This document shows, one piece after another, positions 1 through 12,256 of a DNA stretch of 64,000 bases. The notes beneath the pieces are model-generated. The model saw only the letters and a list, made by a program, of their open reading frames with translations, did not search any database and was not told where the DNA came from. The translations under genes were made by a program, and so were the position numbers. The stretch lies in NCBI GenBank assembly GCA_001972305.1, contig BDDD01002654.1, forward strand, positions 62,001 through 126,000. The letters run 5' to 3'. How positions within the stretch are numbered: the stretch's first letter is position 1; each line of letters begins with the position of its first letter. Source of the stretch: Cephalotus follicularis. Its lineage: Eukaryota > Streptophyta > Magnoliopsida > Oxalidales > Cephalotaceae.

Positions 1-300
1 AAAAACGTTTCTTCTTCTTCTTCCTCTTATTGTTATTTTCCCTGGAAAGTTTTAATTGTTAATGGGAAATTTTAGGAGAGTAGAGAGGTTTTCAATAGGT
101 ATATAAGGTATACAACTCTTTTTTTTGTGGTTTTTGGTTCTTATTGAACATTTGATTCATTATTTTGTATATATGAATGATTAAAAGTAATGAAATAACC
201 ACTGATTATTGAGATGGGATGGTTTATAGACTTAAAATTACTGAAGTTTTTAAATCAATTTTTGTTGGGACATTGACAACTTAAATAGACTCCCATTTAC
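1..300 (+). other. 3' UTR of a PADRE gene copy lying outside the window
   Basis: From base 1 this stretch matches 13324 onward, which is the 3' UTR directly after the stop codon of the PADRE gene at 12810-13319. The first 110 or so bases are almost identical, including the CTTCTTCTTC run and the CCCTGGAAAG segment. Weaker similarity continues to about 300 (13690 in the other copy). The alignment starts 5 bases after that stop codon, so the coding part of a tandem PADRE duplicate should end just left of the window. The shared 3' UTR is seen directly; the missing gene is inferred. Confidence 0.8.
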
Positions 301-1406
301 TTCAATTATATTATAAGAGATATTGATTATTTTTAATATAAAACACAAATTTATGTTTTTATCAATTAATTTTTATGTCTATATATCATATTTTAATAAT
401 TCAATCGTTGGATTAAATGTTAATATTTGGATATTTTAAGATCATTCATCAAATAAATTATTTTTTTATATTTTTTTATACTAAATGAGAAAATTATAAA
501 ACGATTAAATTTTTTAAGAAAAATAAAATAATTAGAGATTTTTAATTAATTTAAAATTTAGTATATATATACATATATATATATATTTATTTTTAATCTC
601 ATCATGGTGTTTATTTTACACGACTAAATTTGGATCTGACAGTCCAATCGCGATCAATCTATATAAAATGGTTTGTATTTGTAAGTTTGAAGTCGGGCTT
701 ATAAATTATTTCTAATTACTTTAAGATAAGTATAAATTTTTTACACACTCACTTTACGATTAATTACGAATGAGATTGATTGATACATAATTTTTATGTA
801 ATAATATGATATATCTTCTTATTATTGATTGTGAACTGTGTTTTATTATTATTGTTTTCTCAAATTAGAATACGCAATTATGCAAGCATTATGTCGGTAG
901 TTCCGTGTATTACAATAAAAATTATGTTAGGGATATTTTTTTATCCAAAAAGTGAAAAAGTTATGGGATACAATTTTATTTTATCGAGAGTGTAAAGGTG
1001 CCATTTCAGTGTAAGATATTATATTTTCATTTAAGTATGGTAACCAGTGTACATATGTATGAGTAGACCTTTAATTTATATATTTATTTTTTATTTCTCG
1101 AGTATTTTAGATTTGAATAACTTTGCGATTGTTTTGCGAAAATAATGTATTGCATAAAGAATTTTAGGGTCCTTCCTTCAATATCGTATTGATATTTTAC
1201 GAGAGGAAGAATTTTATTGGATTAGCTGTTGATAATAAGATATTTAAAATAAGATTGATTGAAAAAAATTCTATATTCATCGGGTTTGAATTAGGTCTGG
1301 AGAACTGTTTTTGTTCTAGGATCGGTGGCAAATTGACAGTTACATAAATGTTGTGATTTTCATTCGATTGTGATTCTTATTTAAGTATAATCAGTCATGT
1401 CTGATT
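301..1406. other. AT-rich intergenic stretch, no gene seen
   Basis: No convincing reading frame. Bases around 355-480 (a CAATCGTTGGATTAAA-like segment followed by an ATCATTCATC segment) resemble the repeat-like sequences at 36725-37085 and 37790-38120, so an old MITE remnant is possible. The stretch ends at the target-site duplication of the solo LTR that follows. Confidence 0.5.
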
Positions 1407-1583
1407 TCTGATGTAACGCTCGGGATTTTCGTATATTGTAATATTTGGATTTCAAATGTAATCTTATTATGGAATTAATGAGAATGGCGAAATTTTCGAC
1501 TTTGATGATGTTTTTCCAAATTTTAAATGTTGCATTTTGAAAGAGGAATGTTAAAGGATTGTTAATGGTGCGTTTGAAGGCAA

Positions 1584-1758
1584 AAACGACGCTGGATTGG
1601 GTTAAAAGCGTCGACGCCTTGAGGAAAGCGTCGACTTCTAATCATTAAAACGCGCGCCAATAAAACAAACATGCACATGCACGTCGACGTGGAAGAATGC
1701 GTCGACGTCATTACAGGAAATGACCAAAGCGTCGACGCCTGCATGTAAACGTCGCCAC
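1584..1758. repeat. GCGTCGACGC motif array 1
   Basis: Motif units start near 1586, 1608, 1628, 1681, 1699, 1729 and 1749. Most steps are 18-22 bases or a multiple with one unit missing. The cores are conserved and the bases between them are not. Confidence 0.75.
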
Positions 1759-2539
1759 TTAGAGTCGAATATCAGGCACGTTCTACTGCTGACAAGAAAT
1801 GTGCAAGGGGGACATGAAATGAGGCGCCATGGCAAGTCGAATGAAACCTGTTGGCCATGCTGCACAACGCCAGGCATGCACCAAGCACGTGTCCTCAGCC
1901 ATTGAATGCAAGAGAGGTGAGTCTTCATCACCTGCAACCTGCAGAAAAGCAAAGAAAAGAACAAAAACAGTAAATGAAAGAGAAGAAACGGGTGTGTGTG
2001 TGCATGCAAACCAGATGAGAATGAGAGAAGGTCTCTACCAGCATAAATGCTCCTCTCTTCTCCTCTTTCTGGGGTAAACACTTGTGAAAAGAAAAGGGAG
2101 AGAAACTAGTGGTGTTATACCAGAGAGAAGGAGGAGAGGATTTCCTCCATTGTTGAGCACCATTGTTAAACCTTGGAGCTGTGGAGCTTCGAGTTTGGAG
2201 CTGCTGGACAAGGATTGAGGCTGTTGTGACCAGTCTTTAGAACACAAAGAGGTGGACTTTCAAGGTTTCTAACTTGAAACCAGAGGTAAGGGATTGTAGT
2301 GGTTTTATACATGCAAAATTTGAATTGAAGTTAATGTTCATACCATTGATATTATGCATGAATTGCTTGTTGTATCCGGATTGTTTGGATTGTTGGATTG
2401 TTGGAATGATTACTGTGATATGCAAACCGATTATGCATATGTAATCTAAGAGAATAAATGAACTGAATTGCATGATTATTTGAGTTGTTTTCCCCTGGTT
2501 CGTTGAAATGAGGACGACGAAGTGCACAAAATTGCTTAA

Positions 2540-2622
2540 CCGTCGACGCTCACGATATAAGTGTCGACGCTTTCATGTGCAAAGGCAATAGACGTCGACG
2601 CTTAAGGAAAACGTCGACGCCT
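2540..2622. repeat. GCGTCGACGC motif array 2
   Basis: Four units start near 2540, 2561, 2592 and 2611, each a CGTCGACGC core. Two of the steps are 21 and 19 bases. The array lies inside the solo LTR at 1412-4182. Confidence 0.75.
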
Positions 2623-2820
2623 TATATTAACATTTGCAGGACTGGTATGTTCATTTGTGGATTGTGTGAATTGTTGATGGTTTGATAAACTGGTTACCTA
2701 TATTGATAACCTGTCGTGCGTACTACACCTGTAAGGGACGTTTCTGGGATTGCATGTAAGTTTGGGGGTTGGATTTCCCCTTGGAATCGAGACTAGTGAA
2801 GTGATCTCTTGATATCACAA

Positions 2821-2920
2821 AAGTGTCGACGCCTGTGGTTTTGCTGCGCCTGGGATTGAATGCACGAAACGTTGACGCTTAGAGGACATAAGCGTCGACG
2901 CCCAGAGGATAAGCGTCCCC
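2821..2920. repeat. GCGTCGACGC motif array 3
   Basis: Units start near 2823, 2869, 2892 and 2913. One has a GTTGACGC core and the last is truncated to GCGTCCCC. The last two steps are 23 and 21 bases. Confidence 0.65.
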
Positions 2921-4483
2921 CCTGGTTTGGTTGGTTTGACCCGAATTGGATCCGTTAACTCTGAAACGACTCTAGGCACATTTGAGCATATGATTGCATT
3001 GCACTTGCATTGTTTTGGGTCTGGATTTTGGATTGTTGATTGAATTGGATTGTTATCGTGTTGAAAATGATTTATCATTTTTAGGGAGTTGCATACATGA
3101 TTTATCTCAAATCATTATTTCGTATAAACTGTTATGTTCAAACCAAATGCATATTTTAAAAAAAATGGATTGAAGCATGTTTTGAATAAATATGCAGTTT
3201 AAAAAGGATTGTTACATATTTTGAACAAATATGTTGTTACAAGTATTTTATAATGCATAATTTACTTGGAAAATTGTTTGTTTTATATATTGACAAATAT
3301 ATATGTTTCAAGGATTTATTTTCATAAAAGGCTTGAATTGGATTGTGGATTGTAGCTGTTAGTCGCGTGGTGGAGACTGCCATGGCTGGCTAATGACGGG
3401 TTTTTCTCTAGGTGCCAAGAGTTGGCTAGGGATTCCCACAGTGGATTGGTTACTTAGCCGAGTGCTAGTAACATTGGATTGTGGCCTGCTTTGAGTTGTC
3501 CGAGAGCCGGGACCGGAGTGAGGAGTACAACATCTGGGCCAGGAGATGGCGATGTCTTCGTAGCTTTTGTCTGCATATTGGATTGTTGGATTGTAGCCAA
3601 TTGACATGTTTGCTCTATTGGCAGTTATACATGTATATACACACATATATATGTATTATTATGGGATACTATGTATTGCATCCACAATTGCATACATTAC
3701 ATGACATGCATTATCTTTGATCCCGAATTGCACTTATAAACTTTGCTACTTAACCGAGTGAGGAAAAAGGCTAACCCCCTACTATTTCAGATTGATGCAG
3801 CTGGTTTTATGGTTGCGCGCACTTGGGCTTGAAGAGAAGACTGGATGTCCTCTCTTATATTTTGTAATCGGATAATGGTTTATTTGTATTTGAGATAACT
3901 GTACTACTAGATAATATGTTTATCATGTTTGATGGATATTTGGCTTTGTATTATTACTCACGCTCCGTTTGAGGGCAATCGACGATGATGTTGAGTATTG
4001 TTATGGAACAATTTTGTATCACGTAGTATGAGATGCGTGATACACGTTTAGTTCAGCTTATTTATATGGTGCTTCCACGAGATTTTAATTTATTCGTAAA
4101 TTGCATAAGCTGGATAATGTTATTATGTTGATTACCATATTGTTACCATTTAAATGTTGTTTATCAGAAACGGGGTGTGACATCTAATCACGTAAGTTCT
4201 GACTCGTTGTCATTCCTTGTTACTCTACATCACATAGTCTCTGATCTGTACTACGAGATATCTTTGTATACATTCAGTACACTACACAACTATATACTTA
4301 GTCAGTAGTGTATATCCATGTAAGCGTAATATTAATATTGTAATATTAATGTTGTTAAGTAAAGAGTTACTAATAATCCAACAATTTCGAAAAATTCTTA
4401 AATAAATACAACTCATCACATAATATGTGAATATAACCAATAATAAAAAGATACATCGTAAATTTGAAAGTTTATAGAATACA

Positions 4484-4922
4484 TGTTAATTATAATTAAC
4501 ATATACATCTTCTTCAAATCTTTTATGCTAAGATCTTAAAACAAGATGATTTTCATAAATTATAATTGTTAAAGTATACTTACATGAATCCATGATGATC
4601 TTGATAAATAATGATTATGCGTCAACTGGGTTTCTTTCTCTGACCCCTCTTCATTTTGATAGACGTTTTCTGATGGAAAGAAACTGTCTGATTGATTTTG
4701 GGTAGAGAGAGGACCAATATTTTAAATAGGACTTCAGTTAAAGACACGTTCCATTAACGTGTAGTTACTTCAACAGTTATTATGATATATCTCTCTATTA
4801 ACCAATAGGAATATCTCTTGATTAATTAATAGGATTTTGGTACATAATAACTATTAAACAATAATTATCTATTAAATAAAAATTAAATATTTAATCACAT
4901 GGACCAATAAAATAACCCAATA
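4484..4922 (-). repeat. 3' LTR of the copia element
   Basis: Direct repeat of 11825-12256, with the same starting palindrome TGTTAATTATAATTAACA on the plus strand. The right end CCCAATA abuts the purine tract at 4923-4933. Confidence 0.9.
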
Positions 4923-4933
4923 TTCTCCCACTT
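4923..4933 (-). other. Polypurine tract of the copia element
   Basis: The minus strand reads AAGTGGGAGAA directly before the 3' LTR. This is the usual plus-strand primer position in plant copia elements. Confidence 0.75.
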
Positions 4934-6364
4934 GATCCATGTGACATTATTTAACGTAAAGATTTAATAATAAAACTAGCGTAAGTATATGCTAAATCAT
5001 TTCTTAAATTGGTCAAATCATAAATTATCATTAAGTAAAGAACTTATAGGGATCATGGCGAATCTATGTCATTATTTCGACATAGTCCCTTCCATATATC
5101 ACAGTATCAATTCTATACTTAACATGATCTGTAATGAGAGATATCATAATGGTCCAACAATAATATTTGTCATAAACAAATCCTGTTCATATTCACATAA
5201 GTCATTCATGTAAATATACTAATATAATAAACATGATGTCCAAATATATCAAAAACAATACTTAAATGATATCAAAGTGTAAAGTACATAAAATAAACTT
5301 TAACATAATATCACTAATGGTTTTCAATAATGCTCGTTCTTTCAACATATTCATTGAATGTCTTTGGTGGTAACCCTTTAGTTAACGGATCCGCAACCAT
5401 AAAATTTGTGTTAATATGCTCAACTGACACTCTTTGTTTCTGCACTTCTTCTTTAACGGAAAAGTATTTCAATTCCATGTGTTTAGCACATTTGGAATAC
5501 TTGTCGTTTTTAGAAAATAAGACCGTTGCGGCATTATTACAATAAATTTTCAGCGGCTTGGCAATACTGCCAGCAATTCCAAGTCCTAAAATAAAGTTTC
5601 GCAACCATAAACCATGAACAATGGCCTCAAAGCATGCCATAAATTCAGCTTCCATAGTGGATACAGCAATGACAGATTACTTCACACTTTTCCATGAAAT
5701 TGCTCCTCCAGCTAAAAGAAACAAATATCCAAAAGTAGATTTCCTGGTTTTTACACATCCAGCAAAATTTGAATCTAAATATCCTACCACATCAAGATGA
5801 TCAGATCTCCTAAAAGTGAGCATGTGATCTTTCATTCCTTGCAGATATCTCAATACTTTCTTTGTAGCCCTCCAATGATATAATCCTGAGTTACTTTGAT
5901 ATCTGCCCAGCATTCCAACAGCAAAACTGATGTCTGGCCTAGTACAAGTCTAAGCATACATCAAGCTCCTAATGATAGATGCATAAGGAATTTGTTCCAT
6001 TTGCTTTCGTTCCAATTCGTTCTTTGGGCATTTCATAAGGCTCAATTTATCTCCTTTATGAATTGGTACAACACCCGCTGAGCACTTTTCCATCTTGAAT
6101 CTCTCTAGAACTTTATTAATATATGCTTTCTGATACAACCCTAACAATCATTGTGATCTATCACGAAATATGTGTTCACGAATTTTGAACGTTTTAAATT
6201 TATACCGCAAGTGCACGGTTGTGCAGTAACGGGTCGAACACTAGGAAACAAGCTAAATTAATTTTGATCTATCCAACCTAGGTGAAGTATGCAAAATTGA
6301 GGTAAATTATTAACTTCTACTCCTAAAGATGCAAAATAAACCAATTAATCGAAACAACAGCTGA

Positions 6365-6450
6365 AAGCATCGACGCTATGAAGGAAAGTGTCGACATAAA
6401 CTAAATAAAACAGGAAAACGTAGACGCTTACGGGGTAGGCGTCGACGGTT
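6365..6450. repeat. GCGTCGACGC motif array 4
   Basis: Units start near 6367 (GCATCGACGC), 6388, 6419 (ACGTAGACGC) and 6439. Steps include 21 and 20 bases. The array lies in the insertion that splits the copia element. Confidence 0.7.
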
Positions 6451-6630
6451 AAGAACACTGATGCAAATTTAACAGAAATAAAACATGCAAGTTAAGAACT
6501 AGTCAAATCAGCAAATAAACTAACTGAAATATATAAGAGAAAAGCGATTTTAGGGTATAAAAACTCATCATAGATTATATTGAACAACTCACTTACTTGA
6601 TTGATCAGACCTTAGTAACTAACATCAGCT

Positions 6631-6783
6631 AGGTCGATACGGAGTGCGACTGTGATAACAAATCGTATGAGTAGTCATGCTAGGTCTATACGGAGTGTGA
6701 CAGCGGCGATAAATCGTATGAGTAGACATGTTAGGTATATACGGAGTGTGTTCGGCATGACAAACCGTATGAGTAGGCTCCAT
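6631..6783. repeat. 51-bp tandem repeat, three copies
   Basis: Copies start at 6631, 6682 and 6733, exactly 51 bases apart. Each begins AGGT.nATACGGAGTGnG and ends near CGTATGAGTAG. The ATACGGAGTG and CGTATGAGTAG blocks are conserved, while the middle differs between copies. Confidence 0.9.
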
Positions 6784-7157
6784 TGATCGCGTTAAAAATC
6801 ATTCATTCAACAACGTTCTTATTTACCGACAAGATGTTTGTGGACTTTAATCATACAGACAAAGTGTGTGTGAATGCAAAAAATTGAAGAACAAATCAAA
6901 ACTTCAAGGATTTTATTAATGGAGTTGGCTTGCTCTAACCCTAAAAACCTTAAGAGTTCAGGTAGAAAACATTGTAATAAAGCTTAGAAATTGAAGAAGA
7001 AAAGAGAGAGAATGCGGCTAAGAGCTTACATAAAGCTTAACACATTGTTATGGCCGGCCTTACTATGTATTTATACTTACAAAACTGCTAAAAACGGAAA
7101 GAAAATAACCTAGTTACAAAACTAGCAAAAATCTGAACTTTCCAATTTTGCTGCCAG

Positions 7158-7390
7158 GCGTCGTAAGCGTCGATGCTTATGTCTTGGGCGTCGACGGTTT
7201 GTCATTTGGCGTTGACGCTTTGATGTGTTGAAGGTGCTAAGCGTCGACTTGTATGAGTGTTAAGCGTCGACTGTATTGAGCAAGGCGTCGATGCTTAAAA
7301 TGTGTAATTCGATTATTAAACTTCCGTACTAAAGCGTTGACGCTTCAATCTTAACTATTGGCGCTTTATATGTAAGCGTCGACGCTTTAC
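7158..7390. repeat. GCGTCGACGC motif array 5
   Basis: Units start near 7166, 7188, 7209, 7241, 7264, 7285, 7334 and 7376. Steps of 22, 21, 32, 23 and 21 bases show the roughly two-helical-turn spacing. Cores are GTCGACG, GTTGACG or GTCGATG, often flanked by AAGC and GCTT. Confidence 0.8.
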
Positions 7391-9989
7391 TCTGTTTTCT
7401 GTAGAAATTTGCTAATTCTTCAAGTCTTCATGCTTTAATCTTTTTCTCTTCTATTTGCGCCAATTTCACTGGTTTTTATTCACTTTAATCTTTTTGCTCT
7501 TATACCTAAAAACCAATTAAGAACAAACAAAGTAGTCTATTCCAAAAATAAAAATTCAATAAATAAATCATTAAAAATAACACATTTTTATGCTAAAAAA
7601 TATGTCAATTCTTATCACATAGGATGCCTCAGCCATATCTTTAGTTTCAAAGTTCTTGTTGAGAAATTTCTTGGTTTCATGTAATAATCCAAGATCATTA
7701 GTAGCAAGCAAGATATAATCAACATACAGAATCATAAATATAAACTTGCTTCCACTGATCTTCAGATATATACTCCGATCAACGGTGTTTTCCTTAAATT
7801 CAAAAGAAATAATAGTATCGTTGAACTTTATACCATTGTCGAGAAGCTTATTTAAGCTCGTATATTGATTTCTTAAGTTTACACACTATGTGTTCCTTTC
7901 TTTCAATAGAAAAACCTTCAGCCTGATCCATATAAACTTCTTCCTCTAAATTCCCATTCAGAAAGGCAATTTTCACATTCATTTGATGTAACTCTAAGTC
8001 ATAATGAGCCACTTCTGCCATAATAATTCTAAAAGAGTCCTTTTTAGACACAGGAGAAAACGTCTCTTTGTAGTCAACACCATCCTTCTAAGTAAAACCT
8101 GTGGCAACAAGTCTGGCCTTGTATCGTTCAATATTGCCATTTGAATGGTGTTTGGTCTTAAAGACCCATTTATACCCAACTCTTTTGCAACCTTCAGGAA
8201 ATTCAACAAGATCCCAGACTTCATTGTGATCCATTGATTTTAACTCTTCTTTCATGGCGTCTAACCACTTAGCAGAATTAATACTTTGCATGGCTTGTGT
8301 GAAAACGAAACTGGATCTTTATCAATTCCCAAGTTAAATTCTGACTCTTGTAAATAAACCACATAATCAACAGAAATAGCTGATCTTCTTTGTCTTTGAG
8401 ACCTTCTTAATGCTACTTCATGTTGTTCATCTACTGTAGGTTCATTTATGGTAACTTCATTATGGGATGTTTGATCATTAATTTGTTATTCTTGTATGTT
8501 GTCAAGTTGTTCAACAACTGTAAGAACAATAACATGAGAAGAAGATATAGGTAAAGAAACGTGTATCCTAACTTCTTGTATTTCCACTTTGCGTGGTTCT
8601 ATACTACCACTAAATTCACCATTTTCAATGAACCTAGCATTTCTAGTTTCAACAATTCTTGTACTATGGTTAGGACAGTAAAATCTATATCATTTTGATT
8701 TTTCCAGATAACCAATGAAGAAACCACTGATTGTTCTTAAGTCCAGTTTCTTTTCACATGAATTATAAATTCTCACTTCCGTCGGGTAACCCCAAACATG
8801 CAGGTGCTTTAAACTGGGTTTCCTTCCAGTTCATAGGTCAAAAGGAGTCTTTGGAACTGCCTTACTAGGAACCATGTTTAACAAATACATGGTTGTTTTC
8901 AAAGTATGCATCCACAATGATAAGGGTAAAGAAGAATGATTTAATATACTCCTAACCATATCCATTAAAGTACGGTTACGCCTTTCTGCAACACCATTTT
9001 GTTGCGGTGTACCTGGCATTGTGTATTGAGCACAAATGCTACGCTTTTCAAGAAATTTAGCAAATGGACCAGGATATTTTCCAGTTTCATTATATTTTTC
9101 ATAATATTCACCACCTCTGTCAGACCTGATAATTTTCATCTTTTTATCTAGTTGTCTTTCAACCTCATTGATAAACACTTCCAAAATGTCTATTAATTGA
9201 GATTTTTCATGTAACAGATAGACATAAGCATAACGTGAAAAATCACCAATAAATGTAATGAAATATTTTTCTTTACCAAACAATGAAACATCAAAAGGTC
9301 CACATATATCAGTATGTATAATTTCAAGTAGCTGTGAGCTTCTTGTGGTTGCTTTCTTAATTGTGTGTTTTATGTGTTTTCCTTTAATACAATCCACACA
9401 TATACCAAGATCAGTAAAATCTAAATCAAGAAGGATTTCATTATTTACTAATCTTTGTATTCTTTCTTTGGATATGTGACTCAAACGTTTATGCAATAAG
9501 AAAGATGAACTTTCATCTACTAAACCACGTTTTATACCAATATTATGGTGCAAGGTCAACAAGGTCTCAGCAAATAAATTGTCAAGTTTAAATTTGTACA
9601 AACCATCACAAAGATAACCAGAACCAATAAAGTAATTATGTTTAAACAAACTAAAACATCCATTTCCAAACTTAAAAGAAAACCAATTGTCTCAAGTTTA
9701 GACATAGAAACTAAATTTTGAGAAATAGAAGGAACATAAAGTGTTTGAAAAATATCAAAATGATATCCAATGTCTAAGATCAAGCGATACGTTCCAATGG
9801 CTTCAAGTGTAGCTTTGACTCGATTGTCCATGAAGACAAACTTTTCATTTGGGTTTATGATTTGGGTTGTAAGGAATCCCTGCATCGTATTTGAAACATG
9901 AGTGGTTCAACCAGAGTCAATCCACCAAGTATTATAAGGAATTTATGCCAAGTATGATTCGAAACATACAAAAGCACTAGGCTTACCTT

Positions 9990-10782
9990 TCTTTTTGAAC
10001 AAAACTTTACGTTTCAAGCAATCTTTCTGGTAGTGACCATGTTTCTTACAGAAACGACAGGTATCATATTTTTATTCCTTTTTATGGATTTGGACAGATG
10101 ACTAATTAATCTTTAGTTGTTCTTTACTGCCATTTCCATACTTCTTTCCTGGTTTCTTTTTAGCTCATGATAATTGACCTATGAGATTGATAGAGTGAAT
10201 TTCATGCTTCTTAAGTCTTGCTTCCTCTTGAATAAACATACTATGCAGCTCAGTCACATTCCACTTATCCTTTATAGTGTTGTAGTTTATTTGAAATGGA
10301 CCATACTCAGAGGGTAAGGAATTTATGATAAATTGTACAAGGAAACTTTCATCCACTTTCATTCCCATAGACCTTAATCTTGTTGCTATATTTGTCATTT
10401 CAGTGACATGCTAATGCATGGTACGAGAACTATCGTACTTAATGGTGGTTAATGTACCCATTAATGTCCCAGCACGTGACTTATCAGTAGATTTAGACTG
10501 AGAAAGATTTTTCACAGACTGTATAAATTCTTTAGCATTATCAGTCACATAAATTGTTGACTTAATGTTTTTTGCTACAGTCATCCGCATGAACATCAAG
10601 TTTAATCTGTTTGACCTTTCCCTATCTCCCTATCTTTATGGAAAGACCATTGTTCAGTACTGCTAGTATCAGTAAGAGCAACAGGCTTATCAGTATGAGA
10701 GTGTCAAATCAAGATCCAGAACACCTAGGTGAAACTGAATTTGTTCACTCCATTCAGAAAAGTTGAGGCCATTGAACTTCAT
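9990..10782 (-). pseudogene. copia gag (broken)
   Basis: Gag encodes the capsid and nucleocapsid of the particle in which a retrotransposon is reverse transcribed. Translation from the ATG at 10782 gives MKFNGLNFSEWSEQ, the usual copia gag start. Later fragments contain the UBN2-type segment (SLPSEYGPFQINYNT near 10300). A zinc knuckle CRFCKKHGHYQKDC lies near 10010-10050, with the CX2CX4HX4C ligands present. Frames change several times and an in-frame stop lies near 10410, so no full-length product can be made. The same gag start appears in the truncated copy at 23145. Confidence 0.85.
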
Positions 10783-11810
10783 GATAGATGAAGCTTGCGA
10801 ATGAAGAGAAAGAGGAATAGATGATGCAAATACATAGAATGTTCATACATTAATGCTTTGAGTTGTAACATATAGGTTCAAGTAACATTTAATGCATATT
10901 GAAGTTCTCCTTGGGTGATACAACAATATACAACAATAAAACATAATTGATACATAACTATAATTTTACATAATCGGTAATTATATATATACTTTAATTA
11001 GACATGGTCGTTATCTTTGGATACACTAACATATCTAACCAAGTATATCAAATAACCACTTTTACGTTCATGATTTATAAAATTAATCAATAAACCTTTG
11101 GGTGATGCTTAAATATTTTATAATTATTGAACTTCAAATTACTCATGACAAATAAATGTATATCCTCATGTCATCTCGTTAGTTGCATCACATAATCATG
11201 AGTATTTGATATTTATTTATTTAGTTTGACATCTATGAGAAACTTTCTAATTCGGTCACTTTGGTGACTAACGAATTATACGTGATATAAATATCAACAT
11301 TAGTACCAGAAAATTATGGGGCAAGAGAAGCACATTATCTGTTGTCAGTAACCACTGAGAATTTTGATTTAGAGATACTATTCTGTTCAAAATAGTTTTT
11401 ACTAAGCAAATAATGCCAAATTAAACAGAAGCCGACATCGCGATGTCTTAACATCCATAATTCCTTTTAGTGATCGCATATTATAATCAATAAATTAACT
11501 GTCAACAGCTAAACAACATATTACAACAAATCAACCTTGTCAACCAATTACACATAAATAAAAACATCATAATAAGCAAATATAATTCTCACACAGCAAA
11601 CCCAACAGTGTATATGCGAAAACATTGCAACGTTAACAATAGTATATACGCGAAAACAATACAGCAACGTTAACAACAATTGATCTGAAATCATACATCA
11701 AATTATTATGAGGATTATTATGTGAAATCAATCAATTATAGCAGAAACAAAATTAGGACATTAATTTCATGAATCAAACAATCAATGGAAAATCACAAGT
11801 TCTTAACCTT

Positions 11811-11822
11811 GTTTTGATACCA
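11811..11822 (-). other. Primer-binding site, initiator-Met tRNA type
   Basis: On the minus strand the sequence two bases after the 5' LTR reads TGGTATCAAAAC, close to the canonical plant TGGTATCAGAGC site complementary to the 3' end of initiator tRNA-Met. The related truncated element has the unchanged form at 22058-22069. Confidence 0.85.
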
Positions 11823-11824
11823 CA

Positions 11825-12256
11825 TGTTAATTATAATTAACATATACATATTTTTCAAATCTTTTATGCCAAGATAAGATGATTTTCACAAATCATAATA
11901 GTTAAAGTATACTTATAAGAATCCATGATGATATTGATAAATACTGAATATGCATCAACTGGGTTTCTTTCTCTGATCCCTCTTCACTTTGATAGATGTT
12001 TTCTGATAGAGAAAAACTGTCTGATTGATTTTTAGTAGAGAGATGACCAGTATTCTAAATATGACTTCAGTTAAAGACACGTTGCATCAAGGTGCACTTA
12101 CTTCAATAGTTATTAGAATATATCTCTCTATTAACCAATAATAATATCACTAGATTAATCAAAAAGATTTTAGTACATAATAATTATTAAATAATAATTA
12201 TCTATTAAATAAAAATAAAATAATTAATCACATTGATCTATAAATAAAACTCAATA
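11825..12256 (-). repeat. 5' LTR of the copia element
   Basis: Direct repeat of 4484-4922. On the plus strand it starts TGTTAATTATAATTAACA. It includes segments such as the CAACTGGGTTTCTTTCTCTG match shared by both LTRs. Substitutions and small indels are spread throughout, so the insertion is old. Confidence 0.9.

Larger units (their letters stand above)
1412..4182 (+). mobile_element. Solo LTR of a gypsy-type retrotransposon
   Basis: The element begins TGTAACGCTCGGGATTTT and ends CGGGGTGTGACA, the TG...CA ends typical of large plant gypsy LTRs. The flanks are TCTGA (1407-1411) and TCTAA (4183-4187), a 5-bp target-site duplication with one mismatch. At about 2.77 kb with no gag-pol it is a solo LTR left by LTR-LTR recombination. 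Three clusters of the GCGTCGACGC motif lie in its first half. The layout resembles the nested LTR at 41406-43922 (motif arrays, then a CA/GT-rich and purine-rich stretch), which suggests related families. Short reading frames inside it are non-coding. Confidence 0.82.
6148..7612. mobile_element. Non-coding insertion inside the copia reverse transcriptase
   Basis: Copia coding sequence stops near 7615 (GEASYVI-type segment) and resumes at 6147 (LGLYQKAY). In intact relatives these segments are nearly adjacent. The roughly 1.46 kb between has no reading frame of note. It holds an ACCGCAAGTGCACGG segment near 6204, a triple 51-bp tandem repeat and two GCGTCGACGC arrays. I found no clear terminal repeats or target duplication, so the ends are approximate and the class is unknown. 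It must be younger than the copia element. Confidence 0.75.
5314..9960 (-). pseudogene. copia pol: protease, integrase, RT, RNase H (broken, split by an insertion)
   Basis: Pol domains follow in copia order. The protease motif near 9900-9925 reads WWIDSG followed by a stop codon (TGA at 9907-9909). The GAG_pre/integrase part (8831-9649) is open for 272 codons. It has an HKRLSH...C..C zinc-binding segment, HTDICGP, and a DDE core including DRGGEY and GVAERRNRT. The reverse transcriptase starts near 8290 (WLDAMKEEL, YKWVFKTK, ARLVATGF) and runs to about 7625. Its catalytic box reads YVDY instead of YVDD (7715-7726). It resumes at 6147 with LGLYQKAYINKVLERF after the insertion. RNase H covers about 5913-5314 (MEAEFMACFEA). 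It is dead at several independent points. Confidence 0.92.
4484..12256 (-). mobile_element. Decayed Ty1/copia retrotransposon with both LTRs
   Basis: The two LTRs are at 11825-12256 (5') and 4484-4922 (3'). They are about 432 and 439 bp and visibly diverged. Read on the minus strand they start TATTGGG or TATTGAG and end in AACA. The primer-binding site follows the 5' LTR, and a purine tract (AAGTGGGAGAA on the minus strand) precedes the 3' LTR. The order gag, protease, integrase, reverse transcriptase, RNase H fits Ty1/copia. Flanks ATACA (4479-4483) and ATATA (12257-12261) may be a decayed 5-bp target duplication. Frameshifts, stops and a 1.5-kb insertion in the reverse transcriptase make it inactive. 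A truncated relative lies at 21628-23407. Confidence 0.92.

Noticed and set aside
7158..7390. CRISPR-like array because of regular spacing
   Set aside because: Repeats are 10-16-base degenerate palindromes with about 5-base gaps in a plant transposon; no cas genes, and spacing far too short.
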